A stretch of DNA of 5,201 nucleotides from Desulfobacteraceae bacterium (lineage in GTDB: Bacteria > Desulfobacterota > DSM-4660 > Desulfatiglandales > Desulfatiglandaceae), in contig JAUWMY010000231.1 in NCBI GenBank assembly GCA_030612945.1, positions 1 through 5,201 on the forward strand. The letters run 5' to 3'. The translations under genes and the position numbers were made by a program. Positions 1 to 5,201 of this stretch are shown in pieces; the first letter of the stretch is position 1, and each line of letters begins with the position of its first letter. Below the pieces are notes generated by a model. The model did not search any database. It had not been told where the DNA came from and worked only from the letters and a program-made list of their open reading frames with translations.

Positions 1-648
1 TGGAATATCAATCCCGGCAGGGCACGCCCTCTGGCAGGGGGCCGTGCATTCATCCGTGGTGTGTTCTGCCTGAATACGCCTTGTATAGGAAGAAAGCGTA
101 ATAATGTGCTTTGGACAAACGCGCTCGCAGGCTCCGCAGCCAGTACAAAGGTCCGGATCAACCACGGGCAGATTATCAGGCCCCATGGAGAGAGCGCCAA
201 AGAGGCAGGCCCTTACACAGGTTCCCAAGCCCAGACATCCGATGGGGCAGACTTTTGTGCCGCCATTTAACAGGACAGCCGCCCTGCAATCATATATCCC
301 ATTATAGATATATTTGACATCGGCATCCTGAACACCATAGGTGCATCCCGGCTTTGCTATGTCAGGCTCCCTGGCCTCGAGTTTTAGCCCCATGATGGCG
401 GCAATTTCCTCCCCTGTTTCAGGGGGTGCGGCCACCCATGAGGAGGGGGGGGACTTTCCTTCAACAATGGCCACGGCATTTGCTGTACATCCGGGATACC
501 CACATCCACCACAATTGGCACCAGGCAATGCTTCGTCCACGGCTTCAATTTTGGGATCAACATAGACATAAAATATCTTGGATGCTATTGCCAGTCCCAC
601 ACCGATAAACACCCCCAGTCCTCCCATGACCAAAATACCACCTAACAT
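1..648 (-). CDS. rnfB: RnfB ferredoxin-interacting subunit, partial at left edge, with extended C-terminus
   Basis: I translated this frame by hand: it is open for 216 codons from ATG 648 to the window edge with no stop, so the gene is incomplete here. It begins with a membrane anchor (about 1-27, MLGGILVMGGLGVFIG), then the Fe-S domain NCGGCGYPGC with C46, C49 and C54. The fourth ligand, expected 16 residues after C54, is Trp71. Next come C102 and C121 of the RnfB middle region, then two ferredoxin-type motifs: C134-C138-C144-C148 (VCPIGCLGLGTCVRAC) and C168-C171-C174-C178 (LCTGCGACERVCP). Many RnfB proteins end soon after this. Here the frame continues into ECTAPCQRACPAGIDIP (200-216), which resembles the N-terminal Fe-S motif of GltD-like NAD(P)H oxidoreductases. 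RnfB accepts electrons from reduced ferredoxin and passes them to RnfA/RnfE. The subunit call is firm; the fused module is inferred from 16 residues. Confidence 0.93.
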   Translation of the reverse strand, partial: MLGGILVMGGLGVFIGVGLAIASKIFYVYVDPKIEAVDEALPGANCGGCGYPGCTANAVAIVEGKSPPSSWVAAPPETGEEIAAIMGLKLEAREPDIAKPGCTYGVQDADVKYIYNGIYDCRAAVLLNGGTKVCPIGCLGLGTCVRACLFGALSMGPDNLPVVDPDLCTGCGACERVCPKHIITLSSYTRRIQAEHTTDECTAPCQRACPAGIDIP

Positions 649-653
649 TTTTT

Positions 654-659
654 CCTCCT
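654..659 (-). promoter_or_regulatory. ribosome binding site of rnfB
   Basis: AGGAGG, 5 bases before the ATG at 648. It fixes the start of the incomplete rnfB and overlaps the TAG stop of rnfA, consistent with coupled translation. Confidence 0.85.
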
Positions 660-1233
660 AGGCCATTCCCTTAAATGCGAAAAAAGCAAGAGACATCATT
701 CCTGCCCCTACAAGACCGATAGAGGTATCCTGTAGAGGTTTTGGGACCCTTGCCAAAAGGATCCGCTCACGAACACCCGCAAACAGGATCAGGGCCAATC
801 CGAAGCCGATTGCATAGGTAAAAGACGAAACCAGAGCCTGTACAAACGTGTACTCTTCCTTGATATTGATAAGGCATACACCCATAACCGCACAGTTTGT
901 TGTGATCAGCGGTAAAAATATTCCAAGACCGGCATAAAGTGCGGGTATGCTCTTTTTGAGAAACATCTCAACAAACTGGACCAGGGCCGCAATTACCAGA
1001 ATAAAGGCCAGGGTCCTTAAGTATTCAAACCCGAATGGTTTAAGTATCAGGTTATTGGTAATCCAGGTTATAGCCCCTGCCAGGACCAGCACAAAGACAA
1101 CCGCCATGGCCATTCCCAGGGCTGTTTCCATTTTTTTGGACACCCCAAGGAAGGGACAGTTTCCCAGATACTGCATGAGGAGGATGTTGTTGACAAAGAT
1201 GCAACTTATTGCCAGTAGAAAGTAATCACCCAT
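658..1233 (-). CDS. rnfA: RnfA membrane subunit of Rnf complex
   Basis: Integral membrane subunit (NqrE/RnfA family), 191 residues, the usual length, with six hydrophobic segments at roughly 5-23, 38-58, 72-92, 100-122, 131-153 and 172-189. It is paralogous to RnfE. The cluster cysteines are Cys26 in GNCPFLGVS (24-32) and Cys114 in TTNCAVMGVCL (111-121). With RnfE it passes electrons between RnfB on the cytoplasmic side and the RnfG flavin outside. No unusual changes were seen. The start has GAAGGAG 7 bases upstream, and the stop TAG sits 9 bases before the rnfB ATG and overlaps its Shine-Dalgarno. Confidence 0.96.
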   Translation of the reverse strand: MGDYFLLAISCIFVNNILLMQYLGNCPFLGVSKKMETALGMAMAVVFVLVLAGAITWITNNLILKPFGFEYLRTLAFILVIAALVQFVEMFLKKSIPALYAGLGIFLPLITTNCAVMGVCLINIKEEYTFVQALVSSFTYAIGFGLALILFAGVRERILLARVPKPLQDTSIGLVGAGMMSLAFFAFKGMA

Positions 1234-1240
1234 CTATTTT

Positions 1241-1247
1241 CTCCTTC
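1241..1247 (-). promoter_or_regulatory. ribosome binding site of rnfA
   Basis: GAAGGAG, 7 bases before the rnfA ATG at 1233, inside the 15-base gap after rnfE. Confidence 0.8.
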
Positions 1248-1248
1248 T

Positions 1249-1860
1249 CTATTTTTTACCAAGCATATTCATTATACAAAGCATAAGCCCTAAGCATAGA
1301 AAGGCCCCTGGCGCTTCCACTAAAAAGGCAAAAGGCTCAAAGGAAGGGCCAAACACAGGTAAAACTGTACTTATAAAAGGTAAGGTTAAAGTCCCGCTTC
1401 CAAAAATTTCCCTGAAAATTGATAGAGCTGTCAAGGATAGAGTAAACCCAACCCCCATTCCCAGGCCATCCGCAAAAGAAGCGACGACTCCGTTTTTGGC
1501 GGCAAAGGCTTCTGCACGGCCAAGGACAATACAGTTTACCACAATAAGGGGTATAAAAATTCCCAGCTTCAGAAACAATGGGTAGGCAAACGCCTGCATC
1601 AACAGTTCAACCACGGTGACAAAGGTGGCGATAACAACGATATAGCAGGCGATCCTCACCTGTTTGGGTATCACATCCCTGAGCAGTGATATGAGCATAT
1701 TGGAGCACACCAGGACAAAAGTCGTTGCTACTCCCATTCCAACACCGTTTTCCAGAGTCTTCGTTACTGCCAGAATCGGGCACAACCCGAGGACAAGACG
1801 AAACGGGGGAACTTCAGCCCACAGCCCCTTGGTAAATTCCTGAACAGCGCTCTTTGCCAT
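1249..1860 (-). CDS. rnfE: RnfE membrane subunit of Rnf complex
   Basis: Integral membrane subunit (NqrD/RnfE family), 203 residues with about six membrane helices. With RnfA it forms the inverted pseudo-symmetric core holding an iron-sulfur centre within the membrane. The expected ligands are visible as Cys27 in GLCPILAVT (25-33) and Cys110 in VVNCIVLGRAEAFA (107-120). The frame is open further upstream to an ATG at 1959, but those 33 extra residues lie inside the end of rnfG and resemble no RnfE N-terminus. The ATG at 1860 gives the typical MAKSAVQEFTKGLW start and has GGGAG 10 bases upstream, so it is preferred. The stop TAG lies 15 bases before rnfA. Confidence 0.95.
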   Translation of the reverse strand: MAKSAVQEFTKGLWAEVPPFRLVLGLCPILAVTKTLENGVGMGVATTFVLVCSNMLISLLRDVIPKQVRIACYIVVIATFVTVVELLMQAFAYPLFLKLGIFIPLIVVNCIVLGRAEAFAAKNGVVASFADGLGMGVGFTLSLTALSIFREIFGSGTLTLPFISTVLPVFGPSFEPFAFLVEAPGAFLCLGLMLCIMNMLGKK

Positions 1861-1870
1861 AAAACATCGT

Positions 1871-1875
1871 CTCCC
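1871..1875 (-). promoter_or_regulatory. ribosome binding site deciding the rnfE start
   Basis: GGGAG, 10 bases before the ATG at 1860. It supports this start over the in-frame ATG at 1959, which lies within rnfG. Confidence 0.7.
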
Positions 1876-2468
1876 TATGTCTTGAATGCTTTCAATTTTT
1901 CTATGATATCTTTTTTCAGCCGCATATATATTTCCGCTGAACCTACAACAGCGCCACACACGCCACGCGATGAAACAGTGGCCCCACTAATGGCATCAAT
2001 CTGTCCGCCATCTGCCTTTACCTTGAAAGGCTCTTTAATGGGTAGACCCTTGAATTGCTCACTTAAGGAGGTGTCGGTCTTTACCTTTGATCCCACGCCG
2101 GGCGTCTCACTATGGGTTGTGACCCCTATTCCAACGATTTCATCATTTTCCACGTTAACAGCAATGATAACGCCGATGTCACCGCCAAAACCCTTTCCAA
2201 AGGCTTCAAGGGCAACGATATTTGCCTTACCGTCAAATACACCCACGAAGAAGCTTCTCTCTTCCTTCCCATCGGGCAGCTTGAAACGGTCAACAAGGGG
2301 ATCATTAGAAGAACCTTCCAGGATCTGTTGAATGGTCGGACCCTTGACAAATTTTAGTTGCTGATACTCAATCCGGTCCTTAGTTCCCTTTTGAATAGCT
2401 GCCAGCAGCCCTCCTGAAACAGCACTGAAAACGGCAATAACCACAAGGAGTCTTATCATTTCACGCAT
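1875..2468 (-). CDS. rnfG: RnfG, flavinylated periplasmic subunit of Rnf complex
   Basis: RnfG/NqrC-type subunit of 197 residues. One N-terminal membrane helix (about 5-25) anchors a soluble FMN-binding domain on the outer face of the membrane. The flavinylation motif DAISGATVSSRGV (158-170) is intact, with Thr164 the expected acceptor of FMN, attached in this family by the ApbE flavin transferase, which is not encoded here. HSETPGVGSK (119-128) is the other conserved family signature. In Rnf it relays electrons between the RnfA/RnfE iron-sulfur site and RnfD. In this operon it is the only subunit whose flavin site looks sound, and so it is the best candidate for reducing the tetraheme cytochrome (inference). 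The start overlaps the rnfD stop by 8 bases (ATGCGTGA), with a modest AGGGAA 6 bases upstream; rnfE follows after 14 bases. Confidence 0.95.
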   Translation of the reverse strand: MREMIRLLVVIAVFSAVSGGLLAAIQKGTKDRIEYQQLKFVKGPTIQQILEGSSNDPLVDRFKLPDGKEERSFFVGVFDGKANIVALEAFGKGFGGDIGVIIAVNVENDEIVGIGVTTHSETPGVGSKVKTDTSLSEQFKGLPIKEPFKVKADGGQIDAISGATVSSRGVCGAVVGSAEIYMRLKKDIIEKLKAFKT

Positions 2469-3429
2469 GCTTGATTCCCTTTCCCATTGCTTTTGGTCTG
2501 ATCTTGTCTAAAAGTGGGTTGGCCACATTCATCATGAGAATGGCAAACACTACGCCATCCACAAAGGCCCCTATATTGCGGATGAGGACCGTCAAAATAC
2601 CGGCAAGAGCCCCGTAAAGCAGCATTGGAACAAAGTTGACAGGTGAAGATGAGTCCTCAGTAGCAAGGAAGAATGCGCCGATCAGGGTATATCCGGTCAA
2701 TAAATGAAATACGGGGTTTGCATATTTGTCAGGATCGGAAAGATTAAAGAGAAGAGCGGTCACAAAAACAGATGCAAGAAACGACAGGGATATCTCCCAC
2801 CGAATATGACCGCGCAGCATTAAATACAGCCCGCCAATAATTAAACCAAGTCCGAAGGTCGTCCCTATACCGCCAGGTTGTTGGCCCATGAGCAGTCCGG
2901 CCGTACTGTAATCTGAAACGGCTGACGCCCCAAAACCCTTAATCGCGGCCAGCGGGTATACCATGTTAAAACTGAACTCATAGTTTACGAGGGCACTATT
3001 AAAATCCAGCATACTCTTCCAAGAGAGCATCAATATGGCAATTGCCACCAGGGCCGGATTGAGGGGATTACAGCCTATACCACCAAAAATCTGTTTTCCT
3101 ATGACAACCGCCACAAATGTTCCCGCCACTACAGCCCACCATGGCGTTGTGGCGGGCAATAGCATGGCAAATAAAAGTCCGATAACTGCAGCATTTCCAT
3201 CCCCTATACTTGCAGGCCGTTTCATGGCGATATTCATGATAAGTTCCCAGATCATGGCACAGGATACTGAAAGCGCCAAAACCCCAAGTGCGGGAGCGCC
3301 GTATTGCCAAATGCCCAGGACCACCGCAGGGAGGGCGGCCAGCATGGTATGATAGCTTTTTGCTGATATGCTGCTTCCATTGTGCCAATAGGGTGCATGT
3401 GAACCAATAAATAACTTCTGGTCAGGCAT
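2461..3429 (-). CDS. rnfD: RnfD membrane subunit of Rnf complex
   Basis: Integral membrane subunit of Rnf (NqrB/RnfD family), 322 residues, full length. Family signatures include DGNAAVIGLLFAMLLP (77-92), GKQIFGGIGCNPLNPALVA (111-129), FFLATEDSSSPVN (253-265) and FVDGVVFAILMMN (289-301), with about nine to ten hydrophobic membrane segments between 28 and 306. In standard RnfD a Thr in a periplasmic loop motif such as STATPL carries FMN by a phosphoester bond. The corresponding loop here reads SDYSTAGLL (172-180), placing Gly178 where the Thr should be, so covalent flavin may be absent. Thr176 and Thr190-Thr191 are nearby but not in the usual context. The start overlaps the rnfC stop by 8 bases (ATGCCTGA) with GGAGG 6 bases upstream, which suggests translational coupling. 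The stop overlaps the rnfG start in the same way. Confidence 0.95.
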   Translation of the reverse strand: MPDQKLFIGSHAPYWHNGSSISAKSYHTMLAALPAVVLGIWQYGAPALGVLALSVSCAMIWELIMNIAMKRPASIGDGNAAVIGLLFAMLLPATTPWWAVVAGTFVAVVIGKQIFGGIGCNPLNPALVAIAILMLSWKSMLDFNSALVNYEFSFNMVYPLAAIKGFGASAVSDYSTAGLLMGQQPGGIGTTFGLGLIIGGLYLMLRGHIRWEISLSFLASVFVTALLFNLSDPDKYANPVFHLLTGYTLIGAFFLATEDSSSPVNFVPMLLYGALAGILTVLIRNIGAFVDGVVFAILMMNVANPLLDKIRPKAMGKGIKHA

Positions 3430-4708
3430 TGGATTCCTCCGCAGTCTCTATTCGGGCAAACTCGTACTTGCCAAGCATGATATAGTGAAATATAGGAATT
3501 CGCGCTGTGCATACATAGCTGCAAAGACCACATTCGATGCAAGATAGAAGGTCATATTCTCTGGCTGCCTCCTCATAAAGGTCGTTTTCCAGGACCCGTA
3601 TAAGCATATTAACGGGAATCCTGGCCGGGCAGGCCCTCACGCATTCCCCGCAGTTAATACAGTGACAGTCGGAAGGGAACACAACATTATCCTTGTCATT
3701 GGCCATAATAGCGTCCGTGTCGGACAAAATGGGCAAGTCTTCGGAATACAGGGCATGACCGGTCATGGGGCCGCCCAGAACAAGCTGATCGCCGTGGTGC
3801 GTCTCAATATCCAGTGTGGCCAGGATTTCCTTTACATGAGTGCCAACCCTTGCCCTCACGTGGACCGTCGTGTGATCTTTATTGATGACAGTCAGCAATT
3901 TACTGACCGGTATCTGTCCTTTGGTGAAGGCATTTGAAAACGCCACAACTGCTTCGGCATTTATTAATCCAACCCCTGCCTCTTCCCATGTCTTATCTGC
4001 CGGCGGGGTCTTACCCAGAATACTCTTCATAATTATTTCTGGTAGTGTGTTCGGATAGATAGGTTCAATCACCTTTACATCGGCACCGGTTTCCCCGGCC
4101 TGGGAGGCCAATTCAGGAGGCACGGTAATCATGATCTCCCCTGCTCCGGTAATTTCCCTTAGATATTCAATACCGGTTTTCAGGTTATCAGTTTCGGTTT
4201 GTACTATGAGCCGATTTGTTGAAACCAAAATGTCCTTGTCAACACCATTTATTATTATTGTATTTAAAGGAGAATGGGTATCTAAAATAGGTATAAAACC
4301 AGTGTCGCCGGGGAGACAGCCCAGGAATTCAAGGGAGTTTTCAAGAGTGGGTTTCTGGCAACCCTCTTTGAATTTGTCATCCCATTGTTCCTCATCGGCT
4401 GTGTCAATGGAAATTGCCGCGTAGGTTTTACCCAAATAACCCTTATACTGAGAAATACCGGCAATTGTCCCCGTGACCGATGAGATGACATAGTCCTTAT
4501 CATCTTCTGTGAGCTTCAGCTTCTGTCCTGTCTTAATCTTATCGCCTGGCTTTATTAAAAGACCTTCATTCCTCTCATAAGGGTCTTCCAGAAAAAACGT
4601 CACTCTGCCTGGAATGGGAGTAACCCTTATTACATCTTGTTCTTCAGTATCATTTACCGGATATTTCAGCTTAGGTTTTCCCAAACTGAAAAACGGTCTC
4701 TTTATCAT
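3422..4708 (-). CDS. rnfC: RnfC subunit of Rnf complex, with degenerate FMN/NADH site
   Basis: Peripheral cytoplasmic subunit of Rnf, 428 residues, a normal to short length for the family. Domains in order: an N-terminal RnfC barrel-sandwich region (about 1-110, with IKPGDKIKTGQ near 52-62), a NuoF-like 51-kDa region (about 120-262), an SLBB-like segment (about 268-320, LVLGGPMTG at 309-317), and two [4Fe-4S] motifs, C350-C353-C356-C360 and C390-C393-C396-C400. The second motif has Thr401 in place of the usual Pro. The NuoF-like region is aberrant. The glycine-rich GLGGAGFPT loop is replaced by LGCLPGDTGFIP (129-140), the ECEPYxTxD segment by GVDKDILVST (155-164), and YPxGxxK by YPNTLPE (218-224). 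The flanking IIIN, NRLIVQ and GKTPP segments still align, so this is divergence and not a frameshift. FMN and NADH binding are therefore doubtful. The start has AGGAGG 5 bases upstream, and the stop overlaps rnfD. Confidence 0.93.
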   Translation of the reverse strand: MIKRPFFSLGKPKLKYPVNDTEEQDVIRVTPIPGRVTFFLEDPYERNEGLLIKPGDKIKTGQKLKLTEDDKDYVISSVTGTIAGISQYKGYLGKTYAAISIDTADEEQWDDKFKEGCQKPTLENSLEFLGCLPGDTGFIPILDTHSPLNTIIINGVDKDILVSTNRLIVQTETDNLKTGIEYLREITGAGEIMITVPPELASQAGETGADVKVIEPIYPNTLPEIIMKSILGKTPPADKTWEEAGVGLINAEAVVAFSNAFTKGQIPVSKLLTVINKDHTTVHVRARVGTHVKEILATLDIETHHGDQLVLGGPMTGHALYSEDLPILSDTDAIMANDKDNVVFPSDCHCINCGECVRACPARIPVNMLIRVLENDLYEEAAREYDLLSCIECGLCSYVCTARIPIFHYIMLGKYEFARIETAEESNA

Positions 4709-4713
4709 GTTTA

Positions 4714-4719
4714 CCTCCT
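4714..4719 (-). promoter_or_regulatory. ribosome binding site of rnfC
   Basis: AGGAGG within TAGGAGGT, 5 bases before the rnfC ATG at 4708. It is among the strongest Shine-Dalgarno matches in the window. The spacer of 54 bases between cytochrome and rnfC contains this site and no convincing hairpin or T-run terminator, so the two genes are probably co-transcribed. Confidence 0.85.
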
Positions 4720-4762
4720 ACAAACACCCTCTGGGCCTGGATTTTTATTTATACTCCACAGG

Positions 4763-5137
4763 TTAGAAAGCATGGCACACCGAGCACTCAACCGGGGCAG
4801 TCCCGTCGTCTTCGTGGCAACCCATGCACTGCATGTGGAATGCATCTGATCTTTTCATGGGGTCTTCCCCATCCACCTCATGACATTCTCCACATGCCTC
4901 AGGTTTGGCCCCATCGTTTTCCCACAAATGGTGACATTCGGTGCAATCGAAGCCGTATCCATCCTCTGAAGCATGTTCCTTATGGTCGAACAGTACAGTT
5001 CCTCCTGCGCTTTTAAGCATGATCCTTATGGGGTCTTCCGGCTTCTCTTGGGGAAAGGCTGCATAGCACACGACGCCCACCACAAGGAGTAAGGCTGCAA
5101 GACAATATGCAAAGGTTTTTTCAGTTTTCAGTTCCAT
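4763..5137 (-). CDS. periplasmic tetraheme cytochrome c, class III (cytochrome c3-like)
   Basis: Small c-type cytochrome of 124 residues, likely the electron acceptor or donor of the Rnf complex on the outer face of the membrane. Four CxxCH haem-attachment motifs are visible: C65-C68-H69, C82-C85-H86, C104-C107-H108 and C118-C121-H122. Exactly four further histidines (H52, H55, H70, H101) are available as distal ligands, and both the FDHKEH segment and the CxxCHH pair are typical of bis-His tetraheme cytochrome c3. Residues 1-27 are a short Lys-containing N-region followed by a hydrophobic stretch, read as a Sec signal with possible cleavage near CYA-A (25-27) or as an uncleaved anchor. C24 is not in a good lipobox. 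The start is supported by GAAGGG 8 bases upstream. It is the first gene of the operon, 54 bases before rnfC with no visible terminator between. The family call is firm; the role as Rnf partner is inferred from position. Confidence 0.93.
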   Translation of the reverse strand: MELKTEKTFAYCLAALLLVVGVVCYAAFPQEKPEDPIRIMLKSAGGTVLFDHKEHASEDGYGFDCTECHHLWENDGAKPEACGECHEVDGEDPMKRSDAFHMQCMGCHEDDGTAPVECSVCHAF

Positions 5138-5145
5138 ATCTGTTT

Positions 5146-5151
5146 CCCTTC
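5146..5151 (-). promoter_or_regulatory. ribosome binding site of the cytochrome gene
   Basis: GAAGGG, 8 bases before the ATG at 5137, supporting that start. No convincing promoter is visible in the 64 bases available upstream, so the operon promoter is probably outside the window. Confidence 0.65.
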
Positions 5152-5180
5152 GCTGATCTGGGGTAAGAGTTGTTGTAACC

Positions 5181-5201
5181 GTTCAGGGTTCAAAGGTTCA
5201 G
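5181..5201. repeat. imperfect GTTCA-type short tandem repeat, cut by window edge
   Basis: Three consecutive units begin with GTTCA: GTTCAGG, GTTCAAAG and GTTCAG, the last truncated by the end of the window. The unit is 7-8 bases. It lies upstream of the operon's first gene and could be the edge of a longer intergenic repeat tract; only about 21 bases are visible. Confidence 0.5.

Noticed and set aside
61..608. Several overlapping plus-strand frames and one minus-strand frame of 60-74 codons
   Set aside because: All are shadows of the minus-strand rnfB reading frame, which carries the conserved cysteine motifs through this whole stretch.
1861..1959. Upstream extension of rnfE to an ATG at 1959 (33 more residues)
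   Set aside because: It lies within the rnfG coding end, has no family resemblance, and the ATG at 1860 has a Shine-Dalgarno and the expected RnfE N-terminus.
1882..2331. Plus-strand open frame of 149 codons
   Set aside because: It is antisense to rnfG, which has clear family motifs; the predicted protein is low-complexity and unlike any family I know.
3422..4708. Frameshift as the cause of the odd RnfC middle region
   Set aside because: The frame aligns with RnfC before, between and after the altered motifs, so the changes are substitutions in a continuous gene.
4709..4762. Terminator or attenuator between the cytochrome gene and rnfC
   Set aside because: Only a three-base-pair hairpin (CCC-AGA-GGG) can be drawn, with no T-run, so it is not a credible terminator.
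4763..5137. Lipoprotein processing of the cytochrome at Cys24
   Set aside because: The residues before it (GVV) do not fit a lipobox well; a Sec signal or membrane anchor is the simpler reading.
5158..5195. Possible sigma-70 promoter on the minus strand (TTGAAC with a weak -10)
   Set aside because: The -35 match is partial and falls in the GTTCA repeat, and the candidate -10 is poor; not strong enough to call.

Overview
The window holds one minus-strand operon, read from right to left: a small tetraheme cytochrome c, then rnfC, rnfD, rnfG, rnfE, rnfA and rnfB. The last gene runs off the left edge. Together these encode an Rnf complex, the membrane-bound, ion-translocating ferredoxin oxidoreductase. 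The order rnfCDGEAB, with a multiheme c-type cytochrome gene in front, points to an anaerobic sulfate-reducing or related Desulfobacterota (Deltaproteobacteria) species. This is inferred from gene content and protein style; there is no rRNA or other taxonomic marker.

Layout from right to left: 5201-5138 is a short leader with an imperfect GTTCA-type tandem repeat at the window edge. 5137-4763 is the periplasmic tetraheme cytochrome. 4762-4709 is a 54-base spacer with a strong Shine-Dalgarno. rnfC (4708-3422), rnfD (3429-2461) and rnfG (2468-1875) follow, each pair sharing an 8-base start/stop overlap. rnfE (1860-1249), rnfA (1233-658) and rnfB (648 to beyond 1) are separated by 14, 15 and 9 bases. 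The longest non-coding stretch is 64 bases. No terminator, tRNA, mobile element or CRISPR was seen, and no plus-strand frame looks like a real gene.

In a standard Rnf, electrons pass between ferredoxin (RnfB), the RnfA/RnfE iron-sulfur site, covalent FMN on RnfG, covalent FMN on RnfD, and RnfC, which carries FMN and the NADH site. Here the RnfC motifs that bind FMN and NADH are replaced at three separate places, although its two [4Fe-4S] motifs remain. The FMN-accepting Thr of RnfD also appears to be replaced by Gly178. RnfG keeps a perfect SGAT flavinylation motif, and RnfA and RnfE keep their cluster cysteines. RnfB has Trp where the fourth cysteine of its first cluster is expected, and its C-terminus continues into what looks like a GltD-type Fe-S/flavoprotein module cut by the window edge.

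Taken together this suggests (inference) a variant Rnf in which electrons leave at RnfG for the co-encoded tetraheme cytochrome instead of reaching NAD at RnfC. Any NAD(P)H reaction may have moved to the cytoplasmic extension of RnfB. This is the most interesting aspect of the window.
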